Assembly: GCA_046349435.1 (NCBI GenBank) | Contig: JAXMCI010000016.1 | Span: 1-64,000 of the forward strand | Origin: JAXMCI01 sp046349435 | GTDB taxonomy: Bacteria > Pseudomonadota > Alphaproteobacteria > Dongiales > Dongiaceae | DNA: 64,000 bases | Direction: 5' to 3' | In this document: in pieces, positions 36,815 to 46,978 of the stretch | Layout: every line of letters begins with the position of its first letter | How positions within the stretch are numbered: the first letter of the stretch is position 1 | The notes under the pieces: model-generated | The model's input: only the letters and a program-made list of their open reading frames with translations | Database searches by the model: none | What the model was told of the DNA's origin: nothing | Position numbers and translations under genes: made by a program

Positions 36815-38068
36815 ATGCCAGAACTGCGCTCGCCCTTCCTCGCCGAGATCGTCGCCCGCGGCTTTCTCCATCAGTGCACCGACCTCGAGGCGCTCGACCG
36901 GCGCCTCTGCGAGCGGGTGACGAGCGCCTATATCGGCTTCGACGCGACCGCCGACAGCCTGCATGTCGGCAGCCTGGTGCAGATCATGCTGCTGCGCCGC
37001 TTCCAGCGCGCCGGCCACCGGCCGATCGTGCTGATGGGCGGCGGCACCACCAAGATCGGCGACCCGTCGGGCCGGGACGAGAGCCGGCGGCTGCTCGACG
37101 ATTCCGACATCGCGCGCAACGTCGCCGGCATCCGCCGCATCTTCGACCGCTTCCTCGCCTTCGGCGGCGGCCCCACCGACGCCATGATGGTCGACAATGC
37201 GGCGTGGCTCGACCGGCTGGCGCTGATCCCGTTCCTGCGCGATTTCGGCCGGCACTTCTCGGTCAACCGCATGCTGAGCTTCGACAGCGTGCGGCTGCGG
37301 CTGGAGCGCGAGCAGCCGCTCAGCTTCCTCGAGTTCAACTACATGGTGCTGCAGTCCTACGACTTCGTCGAGCTGGCGCGGCGCCACGATTGCTGCCTGC
37401 AGATGGGCGGCTCCGACCAGTGGGGCAACATCGTCAGCGGCGTCGAGCTCGGCCGCCGCACCGACGACCGCGCGCTGTTCGGCCTGACCGCGCCGCTGAT
37501 CACCACCGCGTCGGGCGCCAAGATGGGCAAGACCGCGGCCGGCGCGATCTGGCTCAACGCCGACCGGCTCAGCCCCTACGACTACTGGCAGTTCTGGCGC
37601 AACACCGACGACGACGATGTCGGCCGCTTCCTGCGGCTCTTCACCGACCTGCCGCTGGCCGAGATCGAGGGGCTGGAGGCGCTCAGCGGCGCCGCCCTCA
37701 ACGAGGCCAAGATCCGGCTGGCCGACGCCGCCACGACGCTGGCCCATGGCGGCGACGCCGCGGCGGCGGCGAACGAGACGGCGCGCCGCACCTTCGCCGG
37801 CGACGGCATCGGCGACGACCTGCCGAGCCTCGAGGTGGCGCGCGACGAGCTGGAGCGCGGCATCCCCGCCTTCGAGCTGCTGCGCCGCGCCGGGCTGGCC
37901 GCCAGCAACGGCGAGGCCCGCCGCCTGATCAAGGGCGGCGGCGGTCGCATCAACGACCGCCCGGTGGCGAGCGAGACGCAGCTGGTCACCGCCTCCGACC
38001 TGCTGGCCGAGGGCGTGGTCAAGCTGTCGGCCGGCAAGAAGCGGCACGCGCTGGTGCGCCCGGTCTGA
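36815..38068 (+). CDS. tyrS: Tyrosine--tRNA ligase
   Basis: Class I aminoacyl-tRNA synthetase of 417 residues from ATG 36815. The HIGH-type motif appears as SLHVGSLVQIM (about residue 50), the tyrosine-binding site as YDFVELARRHDCCLQMGGSD and the KMSKS-type loop as SGAKMGKTA. The C-terminal S4 RNA-binding domain is AGLAASNGEARRLIKGGGGR. Normal length and uninterrupted. An in-frame upstream extension exists but lacks family similarity. Confidence 0.96.
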   Translation: MPELRSPFLAEIVARGFLHQCTDLEALDRRLCERVTSAYIGFDATADSLHVGSLVQIMLLRRFQRAGHRPIVLMGGGTTKIGDPSGRDESRRLLDDSDIARNVAGIRRIFDRFLAFGGGPTDAMMVDNAAWLDRLALIPFLRDFGRHFSVNRMLSFDSVRLRLEREQPLSFLEFNYMVLQSYDFVELARRHDCCLQMGGSDQWGNIVSGVELGRRTDDRALFGLTAPLITTASGAKMGKTAAGAIWLNADRLSPYDYWQFWRNTDDDDVGRFLRLFTDLPLAEIEGLEALSGAALNEAKIRLADAATTLAHGGDAAAAANETARRTFAGDGIGDDLPSLEVARDELERGIPAFELLRRAGLAASNGEARRLIKGGGGRINDRPVASETQLVTASDLLAEGVVKLSAGKKRHALVRPV

Positions 38069-38098
38069 GCCGGCCGGCCCGAGCCGGGGCCGCCGGCC

Positions 38099-41000
38099 TC
38101 AGCGGTCGTTGCCCGGTGCCCGCATCGGCGGCCGCGGCCCGCCCGGCGCGGGCGACGCCGAGCCCTGCGACGATGACGCCGGGCCCTGCGCCGGCGATGC
38201 CGGGCGCTGCGCCGGCGACGCCGGACCCTGCACCGGCGGCGCGGCTGCGGGCGGGGCGGCCTGCGGCACCTGCGCCTGGAACAGGTTGCGCAGGAAGCCC
38301 GGCGCGAGCGCGGTCAGCGGATTGACCGAGAGGGCTGGCTCCTCGAGCGCGCCGCTCGCCCGGTAGGTGACGGCGAACAGGCCCTGCCCGGTGCCGCCGA
38401 TCAGCAGGTTGCCGATCACCGGGATGTTGCCCAGCAGGTTGTTGAGCAGGTAGACGGGCACGATCGTGCCGCGCATGTCGAGCCGGCTGTGGTCGAGGTC
38501 GATATAGCCGTCGCCGGTGAAGCCCAGCGACGGCCCCGAGGCGCGCGCCCCGGCGACCGACAGCATGCCCGCCCGCTTGATGAAGCCGGCGCGGAAATGG
38601 TCGAACTGGAAGCCCTCGCCGGTCAGCACGTCGATCAGCCCGGTCAGCGTCGCGATCGACAGCAGGCGGACCATGAACGGCGTCTTGGTCAGGCGGAAGC
38701 CGGCGATCTCGGCGGTCCCCGAGAGCGGCCGGTTGGGCGCCGTGTCGTCGGCCATCCCGGAGATCTGCAGCCGGCCGCCGGTCACCTTGTCGGTGATGTC
38801 GAAGGTGCGCAGCAGGTCGCCGGCATCGGCCGAGACGATCTCGAGGTCGTGGCGGCGGTCGGCCCGCGCCTTGTAGCGGACGCCGAGCGCGGTGCCGCCG
38901 GGCAGCGTCGCGTCGAGCAGGATGCGGTCCCAGTAATAGGGGTCGTGGCGCAGCGTGACCGCGACGTTGGTGAGCGCGCGGTCGCCGCCGAGAATGACCC
39001 GGTCGAGCCGGGCGGCGCGCAGCTCGAAGGGCTGGGTCGGCTTGTTGGCGAGCTCCTCCGGCTCGGGCTTGCCCACCGGATTCTCCGCCTCCAGCAGCGG
39101 CGAGGCGTCGATCTGGCCGCCGCCGATGGTGATCACCGGGGTCGATCCGGCGAGATCGAGCTCGACCCCGCTGAGCCGGGTGTTGGCGAAGGCCAGGCGG
39201 TCCAGCCGCAACCGGTCGAGCTGCGGCCCCTTCTGCGTGAAGACGCCGGCGCCGGCGGCGACCAGCGAGCCCGCCTGGACCGAGATGTCGCGCACCACCA
39301 CCGGGTGCTCGCCGTTGAACTCGACCTCGAAGACGGCGTGTCCCGGCTCGCCGACGGCCTTGCGCCAGGCGACGAAGTCGGCGGCGAGCGCGGCGCCGTC
39401 CAGCCCGAGCTCGGCCCGCAGGGTCGAGCGCTCCGCCGGGAAGCGGGTATAGACGAGCTTCATCGGGATCGACCCGTCGACATAGGGCCGGAGGTCGAAT
39501 CCCAGCCGGGCGCGCGCGGCGGCGTCGGCGGTGAGCGCCAGCTCGAAGCGGCTGTCGAACGCCGCGTTGGCCCCGAACTGCTCGCGCCAGGTCAGCCTGG
39601 TCGGCACGTCCTCGCAGCGTGCCTCGCCGCTCAGCGTCATCCCGTCGCTGTCGAGCGTCAGGCTGAGCTGGCCGCCATCGACGCGACGGCCGAACAGGCC
39701 GCGGGCGAGGGCCACGTCGCTCAGCTGCGCTTCGGCCCTGAGCTTGATGTCGGCGGGCCGGAGGTCGACCCGGGCCGGGAAATCGACGGACAGGTCTGTC
39801 ACCACCCGCCCCTCGACCTGGTCGGGATCGATCCCGACCTTCGAGACATAGGCGAACCGCGGCCGGTCGAGCAGCTGCAGGGCCTGGCGCAGCCCGCCCT
39901 CGGCGCGGCCCCGGATGGCGATGTGCTGGTCGTCCTTGTCGATCTCGGTGATCCGGACCGTGCCGCCTTGCACCGAGAGCCCGGCCGACTGGCCGCCGGT
40001 GAACTCGACCACGAAGAGCTTGTCGGTGAAGTGGGCGACCCCGGTGGCGCCGCGGATCGGCGGCAGCCCGTCGAGATAGCCGACGGTGACGTTGCTGGCG
40101 CGGAACCCGCCATCGACCCGGCGGACCACCGGCGCGCCGCCGAACAGGTCGAGCTCGACGAGCGCCTCGGCATGGTCGACGCGGCCCTGCGTGACGTTCG
40201 CCACCGCCCAGTCGCGGGTGTCGGCCGCCGCGCCGCGCGGCCAGAACTCGCCAAGCCGCTCGATGGGCACGCCGTCGATCGCGATGCGCCCCTTGAGGGA
40301 GAGCGGCGTCCCGGCGTGGTCCGGTCCCGGACGGAGGCCGGTGATGCTGCCGGACATCGCCAGCCGCGGGCCGTCGAGCTGCAGCTGGGCGAGGTCGATC
40401 TCGATGGTGTCGAGGCCGGCCGCGGCATGGCCGCGCAGATCGAGCGACTGCATGGCGACCGGCTTGTCGAGCTGGCCGGGCGCAGCGACGGTGCCCGGCC
40501 CGGCCGCGAGGCTGAAGCGGGTCGCCCCGACCTCGCCATCGATGCCGATCTCGGTCGAGACGCGCCCGCGCAGCCGGGAGTCCAGCGTGCCGAGATCGAG
40601 CAGCCGTGGCTCGATCAGCCCGAGGGCGAGCGCGTCCACGTCGATGAAGGCGGCATCGACGCTGACCCGCTCATGCTCGACGTCGTAGGCGAAGTCCGCC
40701 TTCAGCCGGGCCGGCGTGCCCAGCCGGTCGACCACGAGCCTGACCTGGCCGGCGATGCCGCCGCTGCCGCGCTTCAGCGCGATGGTGACCTGCGGCGCCT
40801 TCCAGACGACGCCGCCGCGGCGGTCCTCGAAGGTCAGCGTGCCGTCGCTCAGCACCAGGTCGGTGATGTAGCTGGCCGCGACCATGCCCTGCTGCGGCTG
40901 CGACAGGGTGCGGATCACCGTCGGCAGGATCGGCGACTCCTCCTCGGCGCCCGCCGACGGGCTGTCGTGCCAGCGCATGAAGTGCAGGCGGCCATCGCGG

Positions 41001-41386
41001 TCGCGCAGCAGGTAGATGTTCGGGTGGACCGCGGTGATTCGCTGCGGCGCGACGATGCCCTGCAGCAGGGCCCGGCCGCTCAGCGACACCATGATCTCCG
41101 GAATCGCGGCGATGCGGCTGCCGCGGGCGTCGAACAGGTGGACGTCGCGGGCGTCGAGGTCGAGGGCGTGCGACCAGCCGCGCCAGGCCAGCACGGTGGC
41201 GCCGATCTCGACGCGGAAGCTGCCGTCCGGCGCGTTCAGGGCGCGCTCGAGATAGGGCGTCAGGAAGCGCAGCTGGATCGGCTCGGCGGTCGACAGCCGC
41301 CACGCCGCCAGCCCGACCAGGATGGCGATGCCGGCGACGGCGGCGCCGACGACCTCGTACAGGATGCGGGCGGAGCGGCGTATCAC
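38099..41386 (-). CDS. YhdP/AsmA-like large envelope protein
   Basis: 1095 residues from GTG 41386. A single N-terminal membrane anchor (VVGAAVAGIAILVGLAAWRL) precedes a long repetitive beta-rich body, as in the DUF3971/AsmA-like proteins thought to form lipid-transporting bridges between inner and outer membranes. The C-terminal conserved part is VPVYLLNNLLGNIPVIGNLL, then GGTGQGLFAVTYRASG. The last about 45 residues are a Pro/Ser/Ala/Gln repeat (PASPAQRPASPAQGPASS). Convergent with tyrS. The long open frame on the other strand is its shadow. Confidence 0.88.
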   Translation of the reverse strand: MIRRSARILYEVVGAAVAGIAILVGLAAWRLSTAEPIQLRFLTPYLERALNAPDGSFRVEIGATVLAWRGWSHALDLDARDVHLFDARGSRIAAIPEIMVSLSGRALLQGIVAPQRITAVHPNIYLLRDRDGRLHFMRWHDSPSAGAEEESPILPTVIRTLSQPQQGMVAASYITDLVLSDGTLTFEDRRGGVVWKAPQVTIALKRGSGGIAGQVRLVVDRLGTPARLKADFAYDVEHERVSVDAAFIDVDALALGLIEPRLLDLGTLDSRLRGRVSTEIGIDGEVGATRFSLAAGPGTVAAPGQLDKPVAMQSLDLRGHAAAGLDTIEIDLAQLQLDGPRLAMSGSITGLRPGPDHAGTPLSLKGRIAIDGVPIERLGEFWPRGAAADTRDWAVANVTQGRVDHAEALVELDLFGGAPVVRRVDGGFRASNVTVGYLDGLPPIRGATGVAHFTDKLFVVEFTGGQSAGLSVQGGTVRITEIDKDDQHIAIRGRAEGGLRQALQLLDRPRFAYVSKVGIDPDQVEGRVVTDLSVDFPARVDLRPADIKLRAEAQLSDVALARGLFGRRVDGGQLSLTLDSDGMTLSGEARCEDVPTRLTWREQFGANAAFDSRFELALTADAAARARLGFDLRPYVDGSIPMKLVYTRFPAERSTLRAELGLDGAALAADFVAWRKAVGEPGHAVFEVEFNGEHPVVVRDISVQAGSLVAAGAGVFTQKGPQLDRLRLDRLAFANTRLSGVELDLAGSTPVITIGGGQIDASPLLEAENPVGKPEPEELANKPTQPFELRAARLDRVILGGDRALTNVAVTLRHDPYYWDRILLDATLPGGTALGVRYKARADRRHDLEIVSADAGDLLRTFDITDKVTGGRLQISGMADDTAPNRPLSGTAEIAGFRLTKTPFMVRLLSIATLTGLIDVLTGEGFQFDHFRAGFIKRAGMLSVAGARASGPSLGFTGDGYIDLDHSRLDMRGTIVPVYLLNNLLGNIPVIGNLLIGGTGQGLFAVTYRASGALEEPALSVNPLTALAPGFLRNLFQAQVPQAAPPAAAPPVQGPASPAQRPASPAQGPASSSQGSASPAPGGPRPPMRAPGNDR

Positions 41387-41507
41387 GCGGCGGCGCGGGC
41401 GATGCTGCTTGACGGTGACGCCCGGTCCGGGCGATGCACGGTCCGGCCGGCGGGCGCCTTCCTAGCCGGCCGGGTCAACGATCGGCGCTGGCGAGCGGTG
41501 GCGGATC

Positions 41508-44486
41508 ATGTCGAGCTCCTTCCCCCTCCTCGAGACGCATCGCTTGCCACGGCCAGCCAGCCCGGCCCGGGCCGCCATCGGCCTCGAGCGCTGGCGCGAG
41601 CGCACCCGGCAGGCAGGCGATCCGTCGCTGGCCGAGTTCGGCGAGCAGCTCGCCGCCGACCCTGCCGGGCAGGCTCTCCTGGCCGCCCTGTTCGGCAACA
41701 GCCCGTTCCTCGCCCATTGCGCGATCAACGAGCCGGCGATCCTGCGGACCTTCTTAGCGGACGGCGGCGAGCCTGTCTGCGACGAATTGCTGGCCCGGCT
41801 GGCCAGCGAGGCGCCGGCCTTCGACGATACCGCGCGGCTGATGCAGATGCTGCGGGTGACGCGGCGACGGGTCGCGCTCACCGTGGCGCTGGCCGATCTC
41901 TGCGGCCAGTGGCCGGTCGAGACGGTGACCCGCCAGCTCAGCCGCTTCGCCGAGGACGCGCTCTCGGTCGCCGTCGACCACCTGCTGAGCCGGGCGGCGG
42001 CGGCCGGCGATCTCGAGCTCGCCGATCCGGAATGGCCGTCGGCCGGCTCCGGCCTGATCGTCATCGGCATGGGCAAGCTCGGCGCCGGCGAGCTCAACTA
42101 CTCCAGCGACATCGACCTGATCATCCTCTACGACCCGCTGGCGGTGGCCTATCGCGGCCGCCGCAGCCTGCAGGACTTCTTCGTCCGGCTCGCCCGCAGC
42201 CTGGTGCGCCTGCTCGAGGACCGCACCGCCGACGGCTACGTCTTCCGCACCGATCTCCGGCTGCGCCCCGACCCGGCCTCGACGCCGCTCGCCATCTCGG
42301 TCAACGCCGCCGAGGCCTATTACGAGGGGATGGGGCAGAACTGGGAGCGCGCGGCGATGATCAAGGCGCGACCGGTGGCCGGCGACCGCGATGCCGGCCG
42401 CGCCTTCCTCGGCCAGCTCAAGCCCTTCATCTGGCGCAAGCATCTCGACTTCGCGGCGATCCAGGACATCCACTCGATCAAGCGGCAGATCCACGCCGTG
42501 CGCGGCCATCGCGAGGTCGCGGTCGGCGGCCACAACATCAAGCTCGGGCGCGGCGGCATCCGCGAGATCGAGTTCTTCGCCCAGACCCAGCAGCTGATCT
42601 GGGGCGGGCGCGACCCGACGCTGCGCCAGCCCGCCACGGTGGCGGCGATTCGTGCCCTGGTGGCGGCCGGCCGCGTCGCCCCGGGCGCGGCCGAGGAGAT
42701 GATCGAGGCCTACCGCTTCCTGCGCGGCGTGGAGCACCGGCTGCAGATGGTCGAGGACCGGCAGACCCAGACGCTGCCGCCGGACGGGCCGGAGCTCGAC
42801 GCGCTCGCCACCTTCCTCGGCTACGACCGCACCCAGGACTTCGCCGCCGAGCTGCTGCTGCGGCTCGGCCGCGTGCAGGACCATTATGCCGACCTGTTCG
42901 AGGAATCGCCCTCGCTCGGCGGGCCCGGCAGCCTGGTCTTCACCGGCACCGACAACGATCCCGAGACGGTGCGCACGCTGCAGCAGATGGGCTTCGCCGA
43001 CGGCGCCGCCATCTCCGGCGTGGTCCGCGGCTGGCACCATGGCCGCTACCGCGCCATGCGCAGCGCGCGGGCCCGCGAGCTGCTGACCGAACTGATGCCG
43101 CGGCTGCTGCAGGCGCTGGCGGGAACGCGCCAGCCCGACACCGCCTTCGCCAAGTTCGACGAGTTCCTCGCGGGCTTGCCGGCCGGCGTGCAGCTCTTCT
43201 CGCTGCTCGCCGCCAATCCCGCCCTGCTCGACCTGCTGGCCGAGATCCTCGGCGGCGCGCCGCAGCTCGCCCAGCATCTCAGCCGCAACCCCGACCTGCT
43301 CGAGGCGGTGCTGTCGCAGGGCTTCTTCGACACCCCGCCGCCGGCCGCCGACCTCGCCCGCGACTTCGCCGCGGCGCTCGGCCAGGCGGCCGACTTCCAG
43401 GACGTGCTCGACATCGCGCGCAGCTGGACCAAGGACCACCAGTTCCGCATCGGCGTGCGCATCCTGCGCAACGCCAGCGACGGCGACCGCGCCGGGGCGC
43501 CGCTCTCCGACATCGCCGAGACGGTCATCGCCGCGCTGCAGGACCGGGTGGAGACCGAGTTCGAGCGCGGCCACGGGCGGCTGCCCGGGCGCGGCCTGGC
43601 GGTGGTGGCGCTGGGCAAGCTCGGCGGCCGCGAGATGACCGTCGCCTCCGACCTCGACCTGATCTTCATCTACGACGCGCCGGAGGATCTCGCCGCGGCC
43701 GGGGGCTGGGACACGCTGCTCTCGGACGGGCGGCGGCCGCTGGCGCCGATGCACTACTACGCCCGGCTGGCGCAGCGGCTGATCAACGCGCTGACCGTGC
43801 CGACCGGCGCCGGCCGCCTCTTCGAGGTCGACATGCGGCTGCGCCCGTCCGGCAATTCCGGCCCGATCGCCTCCAACCTCCCCGGCTTCCGCCAGTACCA
43901 GGAGCAGGAGGCCTGGACCTGGGAGCACATGGCGCTGACCCGCGCCCGGGTGATCGCCGGCGACCCGGCGCTGCGCCGCCGGATCGACGCGGCGCTGCAG
44001 GCGATCCTGACCCGGCCGCGCGAGCGCGGCCGGCTGGCCCGCGACATCGCCGAGATGCGCGCCCGCATGGCCCAGCAGCATGGCGGCGACCGCGAATGGG
44101 ACCTCAAGCATGTCCGCGGCGGGCTGGTCGACGTCGAGTTCATCGCCCAGTACCTGCAGCTGGCGCACGCCGCCGACCGGCCGGAGGTGCTGGCGACCAA
44201 CACGACGGACGCCTTCGAGCGGATGGCCGGCGCCGGGGTGCTCGACCCCGGCACCGCCGCGGCGCTCTGCGCGGCGACCCGGCTGTGGCGGCGGCTGCAG
44301 AGCCTGCAGCGCCTGACCACCGGCAAGCGGCTCGACGAGGCGAGCCTGCCGGCCGGGCTCAAGCAGGCCTTCGCGACTGCCGGCGGCGCGGCCGACTTCG
44401 CCGAGCTGAAGCAGCGCATGGCCGAGGCGCGGAGCGCGGTGAGCGGCGCCTTCGCCAGCCTGGTCGAGGCGTTCACCGGAGCGTGA
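41508..44486 (+). CDS. glnE: Bifunctional glutamine synthetase adenylyltransferase/deadenylase
   Basis: 992 residues. Adds AMP to and removes it from glutamine synthetase under PII control. Two nucleotidyltransferase cores are visible: GMGKLGAGELNYSSDIDLII at about residue 190 and ALGKLGGREMTVASDLDLIF at about 705, each with the G-D-x-D metal-binding pattern. Between them are the PII-UTase-like helical segments (GRGGIREIEFFAQTQQLIWG), repeated as VRGGLVDVEFIAQYLQL. Usual length is about 950-1000. The large C-terminal part of the shadow frame on the other strand is not a gene. Confidence 0.96.
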   Translation: MSSSFPLLETHRLPRPASPARAAIGLERWRERTRQAGDPSLAEFGEQLAADPAGQALLAALFGNSPFLAHCAINEPAILRTFLADGGEPVCDELLARLASEAPAFDDTARLMQMLRVTRRRVALTVALADLCGQWPVETVTRQLSRFAEDALSVAVDHLLSRAAAAGDLELADPEWPSAGSGLIVIGMGKLGAGELNYSSDIDLIILYDPLAVAYRGRRSLQDFFVRLARSLVRLLEDRTADGYVFRTDLRLRPDPASTPLAISVNAAEAYYEGMGQNWERAAMIKARPVAGDRDAGRAFLGQLKPFIWRKHLDFAAIQDIHSIKRQIHAVRGHREVAVGGHNIKLGRGGIREIEFFAQTQQLIWGGRDPTLRQPATVAAIRALVAAGRVAPGAAEEMIEAYRFLRGVEHRLQMVEDRQTQTLPPDGPELDALATFLGYDRTQDFAAELLLRLGRVQDHYADLFEESPSLGGPGSLVFTGTDNDPETVRTLQQMGFADGAAISGVVRGWHHGRYRAMRSARARELLTELMPRLLQALAGTRQPDTAFAKFDEFLAGLPAGVQLFSLLAANPALLDLLAEILGGAPQLAQHLSRNPDLLEAVLSQGFFDTPPPAADLARDFAAALGQAADFQDVLDIARSWTKDHQFRIGVRILRNASDGDRAGAPLSDIAETVIAALQDRVETEFERGHGRLPGRGLAVVALGKLGGREMTVASDLDLIFIYDAPEDLAAAGGWDTLLSDGRRPLAPMHYYARLAQRLINALTVPTGAGRLFEVDMRLRPSGNSGPIASNLPGFRQYQEQEAWTWEHMALTRARVIAGDPALRRRIDAALQAILTRPRERGRLARDIAEMRARMAQQHGGDREWDLKHVRGGLVDVEFIAQYLQLAHAADRPEVLATNTTDAFERMAGAGVLDPGTAAALCAATRLWRRLQSLQRLTTGKRLDEASLPAGLKQAFATAGGAADFAELKQRMAEARSAVSGAFASLVEAFTGA

Positions 44487-44571
44487 TCGAAGCTTGGCGG
44501 TGTGAACCGGTGTGCAGCCGATTGCGTACAAGGGCCGGTCCAGTAACATGTCCGGGGGACTTGTTCGCGTC

Positions 44572-45150
44572 ATGTCGAGCTTCCTGCTGATCGGCAACCG
44601 CCTCTGCATCGATTTCGCCAATACCGCAATCCAGAGCGGAGGTCCGCTCGAAAACTGGGATGATTTCCAACTCTTTATGGCCGAATCCTCACGTAGTTCC
44701 GAGACTGGCTGGCGTGATGGGGACGGCTATGGCGGGGGCGCGGAGGAGGCGTTCGCGCTGGCCGTCGAGCTGCGTTCGGCGATCCGCGGCCTGCTCGCCG
44801 CGCTGGCCGAGGAGCGGCAGGTTCCCGCAGATCACATAGATGTGATCAACCGCGTCCTGGCCCTGCGCCGGGGCGCCGAGCGGCTCGACCACCATGAGCA
44901 TGGCTGGCACCTGCACTTCGCGGCCGAGGAGGTCGGCGCCGCCGCGGCGCTGGTGCCGATCGCCCGCTCGGCGGCCGAGCTGCTCGCCGAGGGCGCGAGC
45001 GCGCCGGTGCGCTGCTGCGCCGATCCGCGCTGCGGGCTGATGTTCTACGACACCTCGCGCACGCGGCGCCGGCGCTGGTGCCGGATGTCGGCCTGCGGCA
45101 ACCGCAGCAAGGTGGCGCGCTACTTCATGCGCCACGAGGCGCGACTCTGA
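44572..45150 (+). CDS. CGNR zinc-finger protein with ABATE domain
   Basis: About 192 residues. The N-terminal ABATE-type domain starts MSSFLLIGNRLCIDFANTAI. The C-terminal zinc ribbon is CADPRCGLMFYDTSRTRRRR, then WCRMSACGNRSKVARYF, giving the CGNR name. These proteins are probable transcription regulators. Start at ATG 44572; an in-frame ATG at 44548 is also possible and neither has a clear ribosome binding site. Follows glnE on the same strand, but the 85-base gap suggests its own promoter. Confidence 0.88.
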   Translation: MSSFLLIGNRLCIDFANTAIQSGGPLENWDDFQLFMAESSRSSETGWRDGDGYGGGAEEAFALAVELRSAIRGLLAALAEERQVPADHIDVINRVLALRRGAERLDHHEHGWHLHFAAEEVGAAAALVPIARSAAELLAEGASAPVRCCADPRCGLMFYDTSRTRRRRWCRMSACGNRSKVARYFMRHEARL

Positions 45151-45207
45151 GACGAGGCGCGGCTATGCTCCCCGCCTCGCTCGACAGCCGGGGTGCATGA
45201 GCTCGCC

Positions 45208-45675
<468 letters not shown>

Positions 45676-45818
45676 CGGCGCGCTGACCCGACGTCCGGCC
45701 GCCGGCGCCCGCCGGCAGCCGCCTCGCTCGGAAATCTTTCCTAAACGGCCCGGCCGGCCAGAACCGGCCAAGCCCGGCGCGTGTTGCATCGCCATTCCCA
45801 GCCAACTGGAGGATGACG

Positions 45819-46838
45819 ATGCAGCAGCAGACCGTGGTCGGGGTGTACAAGTCGCGCGACGACGCGACCGATGTCCGCCACCGGCTGATCAGCGAGGGCG
45901 TGCCGGACAGCGCGATCGCCCTGCGCGCCGAGGTGGGCGACCCCGCCGAGGACACGCTCGCGCGGCGGGACGACGATGGCGGCGGCGGCTTCTGGTCGTG
46001 GCTGTTCGGCTCCGACGACGAGGAGGCGGGCAGCTACCGCAGCCACCTCCATGGCGAGCGGACCGCCGTGGCCGTCGAGGTGAGCTCGGCCGAGACGCAC
46101 CGCCGGGTGATCGAGATCATGGAGATGTACGACCCGGTGGACGTCGAGGACCGGGGCGCCGGCGTGACCCCCGGGGGCGGCATCGCCGTCGGCGGCGCCG
46201 GGCTGGGCACGGGCAGCGACGGGGCCGCGCCCGACACCACCGCCTACCGCGAGAGCTCGGCCGGCCTCGCCGCCGGCGGTTCCGGAGTGGCCGCCACCAC
46301 CGGGATCGAGACCAACGACGTCGACTCGCCGCTCGGCACCGCCCATGTCGAGAACCGCGAGGCGGCGACCGCCTCCTCGGAGCTGGCCGACTCGGAGCTG
46401 AGCGGCACCGCCCGGGCGGGCGAGGACGGCGACCAGGTGATCCCGGTCACCCGCGAGGCGCTCGAGGTCGGCAAGCGGGCGACCGAGCGGCGCTACCGCA
46501 TCCGCAGCTACGTCGTCGAGCGCCCGGTCGAGCAGCAGGTCGAGCTGCGCGACGAGCGGGTGACCATCGAGCGGCGGCCGGCCCAGGGCTGGCGGCGGGT
46601 CGATCCCGGCGACTTCCAGCAGCGCGAGCTCGAGGTCGTCGAGCGCCACGAGGAACCGGTGGTCTCCAAGCGGGCCGACGTCGTCGAGGAGGTGGTGGTG
46701 CACCGCGACGCGCAGCAGCGGGTGGAGACGGTCCGCGACACGGTCCGCGAGGGCCGCGTCGAGGTCGAGGGCGACGGCGCCCCGGCGCCGGGCGGCAGCG
46801 CGCCGCTGCCGGGCGACCGCATCCGCCACACCGAGTAG
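45819..46838 (+). CDS. YsnF/AvaK-type DUF2382 stress protein
   Basis: About 339 residues. The N-terminal part VVGVYKSRDDATDVRHRLIS resembles the flavin-free general-stress (YflT-type) domain. The centre is Gly-rich. The C-terminal DUF2382 domain is QVIPVTREALEVGKRATERR with repeated ERR/VVE charged strands (RIRSYVVERPVEQQVELRDE). ATG 45819 is preferred over 45813 because GGAGG lies 6-7 bases before it. Family members are induced by salt or general stress; the molecular function is unknown. Confidence 0.85.
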   Translation: MQQQTVVGVYKSRDDATDVRHRLISEGVPDSAIALRAEVGDPAEDTLARRDDDGGGGFWSWLFGSDDEEAGSYRSHLHGERTAVAVEVSSAETHRRVIEIMEMYDPVDVEDRGAGVTPGGGIAVGGAGLGTGSDGAAPDTTAYRESSAGLAAGGSGVAATTGIETNDVDSPLGTAHVENREAATASSELADSELSGTARAGEDGDQVIPVTREALEVGKRATERRYRIRSYVVERPVEQQVELRDERVTIERRPAQGWRRVDPGDFQQRELEVVERHEEPVVSKRADVVEEVVVHRDAQQRVETVRDTVREGRVEVEGDGAPAPGGSAPLPGDRIRHTE

Positions 46839-46978
46839 CACACGGCTTCGTGAACGGGTCCCGGCCGCGGCATCGCCCGCGGCCGGCTACCCCTCGGGGG
46901 CCAAGCCAAGCTATTCTCGACCGCCGCGGGACCGGGCCCGTCGGCCCGGCCGCCGATATTCGGGGGAGTGCGATCGAG

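Noticed and set aside
38069..38098. Terminator between tyrS and the YhdP-like gene
   Set aside because: GC-rich inverted sequence exists but the stem is imperfect and indistinguishable from background GC pairing.
38489..44590. A 2033-codon open frame on the plus strand
   Set aside because: It lies opposite the YhdP-like gene and in a wrong frame of glnE. The predicted protein is Arg/Ala/Gly-rich with no family segments; a high-GC shadow.
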